Source: Deltaproteobacteria bacterium
GTDB lineage: Bacteria > Chloroflexota > Dehalococcoidia > Dehalococcoidales > BS750m-G39
Direction of reading: 5' to 3'
Assembly: GCA_030606505.1 (NCBI GenBank)
Contig: JAUWGI010000022.1
Span: 1 to 8,335, forward strand
DNA length: 8,335 nt
Shown here one piece after another: positions 1 to 5,353 of the stretch; position 1 is the stretch's first letter; each line of letters begins with the position of its first letter. The position numbers and the translations under genes are program-made. Under the pieces are notes generated by a model. The model did no database searches. It worked only from the letters and a program-made list of their open reading frames with translations, and was not told the DNA's origin.

Positions 1-1
1 G

Positions 2-829
2 CGTAACATGGAGGAAGCCCAGCTGGCGGTTACCGAGAGCAAGTCCTTCACCGATGTCGATGCCCTGAACGTCAACCTCATCGACCTGCGGGTAGATAAC
101 CTGGAGAGCCTCATTGCCCAGATTGACGGGTGGGAGGTTACTCTGGCCAACGGGGCTACGGTGACCATCAATACCAGCGGCCACCAGCTGGTCAGGGATG
201 AGATGAACTACATCGAGAGCTTCCTGCATGCCATCAGCGACCCCAACATCGCCTATATCCTGCTCAGCGTGGGCAGCCTGGGCCTTATCGCCGAGATTTA
301 CAACCCGGGGATGTTCTTCCCCGGAATCGCCGGGGCTATCAGCCTGCTCCTTGCTTTCTATTCCCTGGGCGTACTCGACGCCCGGTGGGGAGGCATACTG
401 CTTATCCTGCTCGCCTTCGGCCTCTTCATCGGCGAGGTGCTCACCACCAGCTTCGGTCTATTTACCGCCGGGGGCATAATTGCCCTGATTATCGGCTCGC
501 TGATTTTGTTTCCCCGCGGGAGTCCGTTGTTTTATGTCGACCCGTGGCTGATTGCCGCGGTGGTAATCGTGATTGCCGGCTTCTTCGCCTTTGTCATCCA
601 GAAGGTGGTGCGGACTCACCGCCGCCAGGCAGCCACCGGCTGGGAGGAACTGATAGGCAAGACGGCCATGGTTAAGGCCACCCTGGGACCCGAAGGGGAA
701 GTCATGTTCAAGGGTGAACTCTGGACGGCAGTAGTAGAGAAGGGCCGGGTGAAACCCGGCGAGGAAGTGATTATAACCAAGGTTGATGGTTTAACGCTAC
801 GAGTAATCAAAAAACAACGAAAGGGGTAA
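2..829 (+). CDS. nfeD: NfeD-family membrane protein, long form, 5' end cut by the window edge
   Basis: The frame is open to the left edge (codons Arg-Asn precede the first ATG at 8), and RNMEEAQLAVTES resembles the end of the ClpP-like serine protease domain of long NfeD proteins, so the true start lies upstream and the catalytic Ser/Lys region is outside the window. Numbering from the ATG at 8: residues 1-60 are the tail of the protease domain. Hydrophobic membrane segments lie at about 81-98, 105-123, 128-145, 149-168 and 178-199, and a C-terminal OB-fold-like NfeD domain at about 211-271. Long NfeD proteins are membrane proteases encoded beside slipins; in Pyrococcus the partner protease cleaves the hydrophobic C-terminus of its stomatin. 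Here a slipin follows downstream, so the pair probably acts in membrane quality control. Residues 167-273 are duplicated in the next gene. Identification is confident; proteolytic activity cannot be judged from this fragment. Confidence 0.9.
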   Translation, partial: RNMEEAQLAVTESKSFTDVDALNVNLIDLRVDNLESLIAQIDGWEVTLANGATVTINTSGHQLVRDEMNYIESFLHAISDPNIAYILLSVGSLGLIAEIYNPGMFFPGIAGAISLLLAFYSLGVLDARWGGILLILLAFGLFIGEVLTTSFGLFTAGGIIALIIGSLILFPRGSPLFYVDPWLIAAVVIVIAGFFAFVIQKVVRTHRRQAATGWEELIGKTAMVKATLGPEGEVMFKGELWTAVVEKGRVKPGEEVIITKVDGLTLRVIKKQRKG

Positions 830-833
830 ACAA

Positions 834-899
834 ATGAGCCCAATTAGTATCGGTATGATTGCTTTAGCCCGGCTTATAACTATTCCGAAATCTTATTTC
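834..899 (+). pseudogene. Decayed duplicate of the slipin start
   Basis: ATG at 834 opens a frame reading MSPISIGMIALARLITIPKS, which parallels the slipin N-terminus [20 protein letters not shown] with about 10 of 20 residues identical by eye. The spacing from the preceding NfeD stop is also similar. The frame continues to a stop at 924-926 (30 codons), already inside the short NfeD gene in another frame, so it cannot encode a slipin. An AAGGGG ribosome-binding-like sequence sits about 7 nt before the ATG, so a short peptide could still be made. A relic of duplication is the simplest reading; a functional 30-residue hydrophobic peptide is the alternative. Confidence 0.6.
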
Positions 900-900
900 G

Positions 901-908
901 AGGGAGGT
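901..908 (+). promoter_or_regulatory. Ribosome binding site supporting the TTG start of the short NfeD
   Basis: AGGGAGGT lies 5 nt before the TTG at 914. There is no ATG or GTG in the frame between this site and the aligned NfeD sequence, so this site decides the start. Confidence 0.7.
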
Positions 909-913
909 CTCCA

Positions 914-1240
914 TTGTTTCAGATAGACCAAAGTTGGTTTCAAGTAGACCCATTGCTGGTTGTCCTGGTGGTAATTTGTATTGCTGCTTTCCTTGCCTTG
1001 ACAATTATTTTGGGAATTCGAGCCCACCGCCACCAGGCAGCTGCCGGCAGGGAAGAGCTGGTAGGAAGGACGGCCGAGGTTGATATTGTCCTGGAACCTA
1101 AAGGAGTAGTTTTCGTTGAGGGTGAACGGTGGACGGCAATCTCGGAGAAAGGAAGGGTGGCCAAGGGAGAGGAGGTTATTATAAACAAGGTCGACGGCTT
1201 GAAACTTTATGTCACTAAAAAGGAAAAAGGAGGTAAGTAG
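914..1240 (+). CDS. Short NfeD-family protein (one membrane helix plus OB-fold domain)
   Basis: The product has 108 residues. One hydrophobic helix spans about residues 14-34, followed by a basic stretch (RAHRH) and an NfeD OB-fold-like domain at about 45-102 containing GRTAEV, ERWTA and GEEVII. It has no protease domain, like the short NfeD proteins that pair with slipins and are thought to anchor or scaffold them. The start is TTG at 914 with AGGGAGGT upstream; this TTG corresponds to an internal Leu codon (167) of the long NfeD gene, so the gene became independent by duplication. Its stop TAG is followed at once by the slipin ATG, and the slipin ribosome binding site lies inside its last codons, so the two are probably translationally coupled. 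Its role as a slipin partner is inferred from context. Confidence 0.85.
   Translation: MFQIDQSWFQVDPLLVVLVVICIAAFLALTIILGIRAHRHQAAAGREELVGRTAEVDIVLEPKGVVFVEGERWTAISEKGRVAKGEEVIINKVDGLKLYVTKKEKGGK
1229..1234 (+). promoter_or_regulatory. Ribosome binding site of slipin, inside the end of the short NfeD gene
   Basis: GGAGGT lies 6 nt before the slipin ATG at 1241 and inside the last codons of the upstream gene, whose TAG abuts the ATG. This arrangement favours translational coupling. Confidence 0.7.
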
Positions 1241-2002
1241 ATGAACCCAATTCTTATCGGAGTAATCGTTGTTGTGGTGCTCATTCTTCTGCCCATGTCA
1301 ATCAAGATTGTCAAGGAGTATGAGCGGGGGGTTGTTTTCCGGCTGGGGCGGCTGGTGGGAGCCAAGGGGCCGGGGCTGTTTTTCATCATCCCCTTTATCG
1401 ACAGCATGCAGAGGGTGGACCTGCGCGTAGTGACCATGGATGTGCCATCACAGGAGATAATCACCAGGGACAATGTCACGGTGAGAGTAAACGCCGTGGT
1501 ATATTTCCGGGTGGTTGACCCTGAGGCTTCGGTAATCAAGGTGCTGGACCACATCAGAGCCACCTCGCAGATATCCCAGACCACACTGCGGAATGTAGTG
1601 GGGCAATCCGAGCTCGATGAGCTATTGACGGAAAGGGAAAAGCTTAATCAGGCGCTGCAGAAGATAATCGACGAGCATACCGACCCCTGGGGGGTGAAGG
1701 TGAGCACGGTGGAGATTAAGGAGGTCGAGCTCGCTGAAGAAATGAAGCGGATGATGGCGGCTCAGGCCGAGGCGGAGAGAGAGCGGCGAGCCAAGATAAT
1801 CCACGCCGAAGGCGAGTTCCAGGCCTCGGAGAAGCTGGCTGAAGCCGGTGCCGTTATCGCCAAGGAGCCGGTTACCCTGCAGCTTCGCTACCTGCAGACG
1901 CTGACCGAGATTGCCACCGAAAGAAACAGCACCCTGATATTCCCGCTGCCCATTGACCTGATCAAGATGTTTATGCCCAAAGATGGCGATGAAAAAAAGT
2001 AG
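1241..2002 (+). CDS. Slipin / stomatin-like SPFH (band 7) membrane protein
   Basis: The product has 253 residues, the usual size for prokaryotic slipins. An N-terminal hydrophobic hairpin or helix lies at about 4-19. The SPFH domain follows from about 22 ([13 protein letters not shown]) with [11 protein letters not shown], the [11 protein letters not shown] strand and [16 protein letters not shown] charged coiled coil covers about 155-205 ([20 protein letters not shown]). The C-terminal hydrophobic stretch [16 protein letters not shown] at 229-244 corresponds to the region that the partner protease cuts in the Pyrococcus stomatin system (family knowledge). SPFH proteins oligomerise at the inner membrane and organise membrane domains or proteases. 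The gene sits directly after two NfeD genes, the classical arrangement. It is the last gene of the plus-strand operon and is followed by a strong hairpin. Confidence 0.93.
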   Translation: MNPILIGVIVVVVLILLPMSIKIVKEYERGVVFRLGRLVGAKGPGLFFIIPFIDSMQRVDLRVVTMDVPSQEIITRDNVTVRVNAVVYFRVVDPEASVIKVLDHIRATSQISQTTLRNVVGQSELDELLTEREKLNQALQKIIDEHTDPWGVKVSTVEIKEVELAEEMKRMMAAQAEAERERRAKIIHAEGEFQASEKLAEAGAVIAKEPVTLQLRYLQTLTEIATERNSTLIFPLPIDLIKMFMPKDGDEKK

Positions 2003-2042
2003 CCAGTAGCCGGGGATAGACCGAGCTATTAGAGAGAGTATA

Positions 2043-2069
2043 CCCGGGGCCGGCAGTGCCGGCTCCGGG
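2043..2069. terminator. GC-rich hairpin between convergent slipin and birA
   Basis: Arms CCCGGGGCCGGCA and TGCCGGCTCCGGG pair over up to 13 bp with one G-T pair and a 1-3 nt loop. The hairpin lies 40 bp after the slipin stop and 9 bp from the birA stop, so it could serve both strands. There is no clean U-tract on either side (AGGGCTTATTT follows on the plus strand), so it may be a weak intrinsic terminator or a 3'-end stabiliser. Confidence 0.6.
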
Positions 2070-2078
2070 AGGGCTTAT

Positions 2079-2858
2079 TTACTGGCGCAGGGTGACGTCT
2101 CCGGCGACGATTTTAAGCAGGCTGCCGTCGGGCTGACGCAGGAGCAGGCTGCCATCGCTGGCTACCGATTCAGCGGTACCTTTATAGGTGGCCTCTCCTG
2201 AGCTGACCTGGACCTTCTTGCCCAGGGTCACTAAGTTGTCCCGCCATTGCTTAAAGACCGAGTCCCCGGCCGGTAAAGCCAGATAGAGTCTTTCGGCTTC
2301 GGTCAAGAGGCTCCGTATCATTTCCCGGCGGGAGACATTCCGGCCCAGCTCCTGGGAGAGGCTGGTCGCCATCGGGGCAATCTGGGGAAATTCCGAGAGC
2401 TTGAGGTTAGCGTTTACCCCGATGCCGATAACGGCATAGTCCACCTTATTTCCCCTGACATCGCTTTCCACCAGAATGCCGCATACCTTTTTGCCGTTGA
2501 CCAGCACGTCGTTGGGCCACTTGATCTGCGCTTTCAGGCCGGTGACCTGCTCGATGCTGCCGGCGACGGCCAGAGAGGCAACCATGATAAGGGAGGGGAG
2601 GTAAGCCAGCGGGGGGTAGAGAATTATAGACAGGGCGATACTGCCCCGGGGTGATAGCCAGCTACGCCTGATTCTACCCCTGCCCGCGGTCTGTTCTTCA
2701 GCGATGATGACCGTCCCCTGCTTTGCCCCTTCTTGAGCCCGGCGCTTGGCGACATCATTGGTTGAGGGCAAGCTGGGATAATAGCTAACCTCCTGACCGA
2801 TAAAGCGGGTGGCTAAACCATCGGTAATAGCAGTGGGGGACAGGCTGTCTTCTATCAT
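2079..2858 (-). CDS. birA: Biotin--[acetyl-CoA-carboxylase] ligase, monofunctional (no HTH)
   Basis: This enzyme activates biotin with ATP to biotinyl-AMP and transfers it to the lysine of the biotin carboxyl carrier domain of carboxylases in the cytosol. The product has 259 residues. The visible motifs are STND at 32-35, the biotinyl-AMP loop GRGRIRRSW at 59-67, KWPND at 113-117, KKVCGILVE at 123-131 with the likely active Lys124, and GIGVN at 145-149. An SH3-like C-terminal domain covers about 212-259. The N-terminal winged helix of bifunctional BirA is absent, so it should not be a repressor. The ATG at 2858 has no Shine-Dalgarno sequence, but an extended -10 box lies 8 nt upstream, suggesting a leaderless mRNA. 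It lies 44 bp after the GvpL/F gene and could also be read through from it. Confidence 0.95.
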   Translation of the reverse strand: MIEDSLSPTAITDGLATRFIGQEVSYYPSLPSTNDVAKRRAQEGAKQGTVIIAEEQTAGRGRIRRSWLSPRGSIALSIILYPPLAYLPSLIMVASLAVAGSIEQVTGLKAQIKWPNDVLVNGKKVCGILVESDVRGNKVDYAVIGIGVNANLKLSEFPQIAPMATSLSQELGRNVSRREMIRSLLTEAERLYLALPAGDSVFKQWRDNLVTLGKKVQVSSGEATYKGTAESVASDGSLLLRQPDGSLLKIVAGDVTLRQ

Positions 2859-2866
2859 CTAGAGAT

Positions 2867-2875
2867 ATTATAACA
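2867..2875 (-). promoter_or_regulatory. Extended -10 promoter of birA, probably leaderless
   Basis: On the minus strand TGTTATAAT ends 8 nt before the birA ATG. No convincing -35 hexamer is present at 16-18 bp, but the TGn extension can compensate. The expected start site falls at about 2860, practically at the start codon, and no ribosome binding site is visible. Confidence 0.55.
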
Positions 2876-2902
2876 CCTGAAGTGTGCTCTTAGCCTGCCG
2901 TC

Positions 2903-3901
2903 TTAAGCCCCGATTTCAACCAGGCGGAGCGGTTGAACCTCGTCGCTGCGGGAGCGCCTGATGCTGATTAAGAAACTGCCGTCCTTTTCGGCCTGCCCCC
3001 GGCAGTAAGCCACCAGCAGGTCCGATGCCCGGCGCAGTGCCACTAACCGTGCCCCGGACAGCTTATCCCCCAGCCTCCGGTCGGAGCCGACTTCAGCCGC
3101 CAAACGGCGGTATGCCTTCCTTACCTCAACCTCGCCAACGACCTCGCTTAAGTTAAGGAGTTGTTTGGCTTCATCTATTGCCTCCGGGCTGGGCCGGTTG
3201 ACCTCCACCGTGGCGAAGCTATAAGGGGGTAAGGGACCGATGACCTGGAAGTCAATCTGGTTGTAGAAGAGGGCGTTCAGCTGCTTGATACGCCCGTGAA
3301 ACGCATCCAGACTGGCTTCATCCACCAGGAAGGCTACGCTCACCGCCATCCTGCCCGAGTTAAAAGGGTGGGGCTGAATATCAATCGACACCGGCTTGAG
3401 AAAGCCTATCATCCGCTCCAGGTAGGTCTGGCGGCGTTGCGTCTTAGATACCTCAACCCGTTCCGGGGGGAGGGGCTCTTCAGCAGGCAACATTTCCAGA
3501 CCGGCTCCGTTTCCCTCTATCACCTGCCCACCAGCCCAGGTAGACACCACCTCTACCTCTACCTTATCCTGAATCCAGAGCAGGGTGAGAAAAAACTGCG
3601 GGTGACCCTGGACCAGCAGTGCGTGTACCTCGTCGGAGGTGGCCAGCACCGTACCGAACTTCAACGGTAAGACCTGATGCTTCTTCATCACCTGCTCCAC
3701 TACTACCTGGTGTGTCATCAGGCACCGCGCCAGTTCTTCCTTGGACATCAAGTCAAAATTCCCGCCGGCGTAGTCGCTCACCACACAAGCAAGGCCCTCA
3801 TAGGCTACTGTGTACACCAGACTGGTGCCCACCAGCCCCCTGACGCCTAGGACGGTATCACCGCTGCCAATGATAATTCCGTAAATATACTTGCCGTACA
3901 T
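2903..3901 (-). CDS. GvpL/GvpF gas-vesicle-family protein with J-domain-like C-terminal extension
   Basis: The product has 332 residues. The N-terminal part matches GvpL/GvpF: YIYGII at 5-10, GVRGLVGTSLVYTVAYEGLACVVSDY-type opening to about residue 44, THQVVVEQVM at 63-72, VLPLKFGTVL at 77-86, and the second half ending in GPLPPYSFATVEV at 222-234. GvpF/GvpL proteins are accessory proteins of gas vesicle assembly, but no gvpA or other gvp gene is visible here, so the role of this copy is unknown. Ordinary members end near the PPYSF motif. This one has about 100 extra residues; 247-300 (QLLNLSEVVGEVEVRKAYRRLA and on) resemble helices I-IV of a DnaJ J-domain, with GSD at 272-274 where HPD would be. 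The start ATG at 3901 has only a weak ribosome binding site (GGGGAAG, 6 nt spacing). It lies upstream of birA in the same direction. The family call is firm; the J-like call is inference. Confidence 0.85.
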   Translation of the reverse strand: MYGKYIYGIIIGSGDTVLGVRGLVGTSLVYTVAYEGLACVVSDYAGGNFDLMSKEELARCLMTHQVVVEQVMKKHQVLPLKFGTVLATSDEVHALLVQGHPQFFLTLLWIQDKVEVEVVSTWAGGQVIEGNGAGLEMLPAEEPLPPERVEVSKTQRRQTYLERMIGFLKPVSIDIQPHPFNSGRMAVSVAFLVDEASLDAFHGRIKQLNALFYNQIDFQVIGPLPPYSFATVEVNRPSPEAIDEAKQLLNLSEVVGEVEVRKAYRRLAAEVGSDRRLGDKLSGARLVALRRASDLLVAYCRGQAEKDGSFLISIRRSRSDEVQPLRLVEIGA

Positions 3902-4146
3902 TAATCACTTCCCCACACCGCCGCTGATGTTTTATTTAGCGCCCCGAGATATGAAGATAGCCAGTGCCCCTATAAAATTTTTTTTATTTTTTGAGCAGGT
4001 CCTCATCACCCCGGGGCGCTGCAAAGGGAGCATGCCTCCGTGGTAAAGGCGTTGAAGGCACGCCAGGTAAAACTATCAACTATGCGGCAGTTACACCTCC
4101 CTCATCAAGATTATTTCCCGACCTGCGTCTGGCGTCTCTGTCACCC
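3902..4146 (-). other. 245-bp intergenic region upstream of the GvpL/F gene
   Basis: There is no convincing gene. The region holds an inverted repeat (3938-3946 with 4012-4020) around a long T-rich tract (about 3971-3992), the palindrome CCCCGGGG at 4009-4016, and a 5-bp stem GGCGT/ACGCC near 4049-4065. No clear -35/-10 pair for the GvpL/F gene was found. Confidence 0.5.
3938..4020. repeat. 9-bp inverted repeat flanking an AT-rich tract
   Basis: AGCGCCCCG (3938-3946) and CGGGGCGCT (4012-4020) are perfect inverted copies separated by 65 bp. The interval contains an ATAAAA run followed by T8, A and T6. It may close a structured 5' leader of the minus-strand GvpL/F mRNA or be a protein-binding or bent-DNA site; the sequence alone does not decide. 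Confidence 0.5.
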
Positions 4147-4626
4147 TTAGTTATCCCTTTTGAGATTTCTCAGCCTCAACTCGCCGGTGGCCGGCTCTGA
4201 GCAGAGCTTCTGCAGGAGGGTCCTGATCGGCTTAATCCTCCCCGCATTTAAGGTTGAGCGGCGAGCCGCCCACTTCTTTATATCCTTCTCCGGCACCCCC
4301 AGCTTCCGGGCGATTTCTATCGTCATTCCGGTTACATTCTCCGAGTAACCGGCGTTCTCTTCGAACCAGGCCGCCACCCCGTAGGCTATGGCATTAATAT
4401 CGTCAATAAAGGTGCGCTGTGTTTTCTTATTCTGTTGTCCAACGTCGTCTTGCCCGAAATCCGTTCCAAACAACTCAAAACTATTCATTAACTGCCCTTC
4501 TATACCAGAGGCAAATACTACTATTTCCAGCAGGCTGTGTTGACAAACGGGAGACAATTGGCTATATATAGCATAATTGTTGACTCCTGGTATCACAACC
4601 CCCATTGGTGTAATCTTGCCTTCCAC
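4147..4626 (-). CDS. Uncharacterised protein with a degenerate HD-domain-like segment
   Basis: The product has 159 residues and is not firmly recognised. Residues 70-131 resemble the opening of HD/HD-GYP phosphohydrolase domains: TFIDDINAIAYGV, then GYSENV at 93-98 (GHSENV in active enzymes), IARKLGVPEKDIKKWAARR at 105-123, and STLNAGRI at 124-131 where active enzymes have LLHDIGKI. The metal-binding His and His-Asp are therefore missing and the rest of a catalytic domain is absent, so it is either a dead HD-derived binding module or a decayed gene. The N-terminal 60 residues match nothing I know, and that part of the gene looks more AT-rich than its neighbours. The GTG start at 4626 is supported by AGGAGG 4 nt upstream. 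It follows the response regulator by 43 bp on the same strand and may be co-transcribed, which would fit a signalling accessory role; this is inference. Confidence 0.6.
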   Translation of the reverse strand: MEGKITPMGVVIPGVNNYAIYSQLSPVCQHSLLEIVVFASGIEGQLMNSFELFGTDFGQDDVGQQNKKTQRTFIDDINAIAYGVAAWFEENAGYSENVTGMTIEIARKLGVPEKDIKKWAARRSTLNAGRIKPIRTLLQKLCSEPATGELRLRNLKRDN

Positions 4627-4630
4627 TATT

Positions 4631-4636
4631 CCTCCT
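4631..4636 (-). promoter_or_regulatory. Shine-Dalgarno of the HD-like gene
   Basis: AGGAGG on the minus strand lies 4 nt before the GTG at 4626. This strong match supports a real, translated gene and the GTG start rather than the ATG seven codons later. Confidence 0.65.
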
Positions 4637-4637
4637 G

Positions 4638-4661
4638 CGGGTGGGTATTACCCACTACCCG
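4638..4661 (-). promoter_or_regulatory. Intercistronic hairpin next to the Shine-Dalgarno of the HD-like gene
   Basis: The inner arms GTGGGTA (4641-4647) and TACCCAC (4649-4655) form a near-perfect palindrome. Outer CGGG (4638-4641) and CCCG (4658-4661) can extend the stem across a 3-nt bulge. On the minus-strand mRNA it ends one base before the AGGAGG. It could modulate translation or mark an mRNA processing site; no U-tract follows, so it is unlikely to be a terminator. Confidence 0.45.
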
Positions 4662-4669
4662 AAAATAGT

Positions 4670-5341
4670 CTAGTATTTTATAATGCCAGCCCGAGTTGCC
4701 TGTATGGCGGCATGAATCCGGCTGGAGGCATGTAATTTACCCATGATACTCTGCATATGCTTTTTCACCGTATCCTGGGTAATATTGAGATCCTTGGCTA
4801 TATCCTTGTTGCTATACCCCACCGCCGCCAGCTTGAGTACCTCCCTTTCCCGGGCTGTAAGCCGCTCCATGCCCCCTTCGGGGGAACTTACCTCCGCCGG
4901 CTGACGCCCCTTCTGCGACTGTCCTAAGGAGGATATCGCCTCAGTGAAGAGGCTGGTTTTAATCAGCGTGGCGCCGCTGTTCACCGCCCGTATAGTGTCA
5001 ACCACCAGCTCCCGGGTGGCGTCCTTAAGCAGGTAGCCGCTGGCTCCGGCCCGCACCGCATCAACGACGTAGGCATCAGTGTCATACATGGTGAGCACGA
5101 TAACTGCCGTAGAGGAGGACTGTTGTTTAATGCGGCGGATAGCCTGAACGCCATCCATATTGGGCATGCGAATGTCCATCAGCACCACATTGGGCTCTTT
5201 ATCCTCCACCATGGTCACCGCCTCGGTACCATCGCAGGCTTCACCAACAATCTCTATATTGCGGTCAGTGGACAGCATGGTATGAAGTCCTTCTAGAACT
5301 ACCGGATGGTCGTCCACAATCAGTACTCTTATTTTCCCCAT
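4670..5341 (-). CDS. NarL/FixJ-family response regulator (receiver plus LuxR-type HTH)
   Basis: The cytosolic DNA-binding regulator has 223 residues from the ATG at 5341. In the numbering that starts at the GTG two codons earlier, the receiver domain covers about 5-122 with Asp12/Asp13, phospho-acceptor Asp58 (VVLMDIRMPNMDG), Thr86 and Lys108 (GYLLKDA). A linker follows, then a LuxR/GerE domain at 161-223 with LTAREREVLKLAA, SNKDIAKDLNI and DTVKKHMQSI. All key receiver residues are present. I chose ATG 5341 because AGGAG (5347-5351) lies 5 nt before it and would overlap the alternative GTG at 5347. The gene begins 12 bp after the kinase stop, so the two form an operon and very likely a cognate pair. 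The target genes are not shown by the sequence. Confidence 0.93.
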   Translation of the reverse strand: MGKIRVLIVDDHPVVLEGLHTMLSTDRNIEIVGEACDGTEAVTMVEDKEPNVVLMDIRMPNMDGVQAIRRIKQQSSSTAVIVLTMYDTDAYVVDAVRAGASGYLLKDATRELVVDTIRAVNSGATLIKTSLFTEAISSLGQSQKGRQPAEVSSPEGGMERLTAREREVLKLAAVGYSNKDIAKDLNITQDTVKKHMQSIMGKLHASSRIHAAIQATRAGIIKY

Positions 5342-5353
5342 ACTCACTCCTGT

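Larger units (their letters stand above)
506..1306 (+). repeat. Diverged tandem duplication, period about 408 bp (NfeD C-terminus plus slipin start)
   Basis: Unit A runs from codon 167 of the long NfeD gene (TTG at 506) to about 900. Unit B runs from the TTG at 914 into the slipin gene. The protein parts align without a gap over 107 residues, with about 58 identities counted by eye. The TTG at 506 matches the TTG at 914 (offset 408), and the ATG at 834 matches the slipin ATG at 1241 (offset 407). The one-base difference lies just before the stop, where AAGGAGGT in unit B corresponds to AAGGGGT in unit A. The right boundary of each unit is approximate (about 890-913 for unit A) because similarity fades there. 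Confidence 0.8.

Noticed and set aside
616..843. Minus-strand open frame opposite the end of the long NfeD gene
   Set aside because: It is a complementary-strand shadow of conserved NfeD coding sequence, without its own ribosome binding site or family match.
3977..3996. T-run as a plus-strand intrinsic terminator
   Set aside because: There is no stable stem directly before it and no plus-strand gene upstream that would need it.
3984..4079. A 31-codon minus-strand frame starting at TTG and ending in RGDEDLLKK
   Set aside because: The nearest GGGAGG lies about 16 nt before the TTG, the start codon is weak and nothing else supports translation.
3991..4200. A 69-codon plus-strand open frame in the spacer and over the end of the HD-like gene
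   Set aside because: It begins in the T-rich tract without a ribosome binding site, overlaps the HD-like gene antisense and resembles no protein family.
5345..5347. GTG start for the response regulator
   Set aside because: The AGGAG site overlaps this codon and is correctly spaced for the ATG at 5341.
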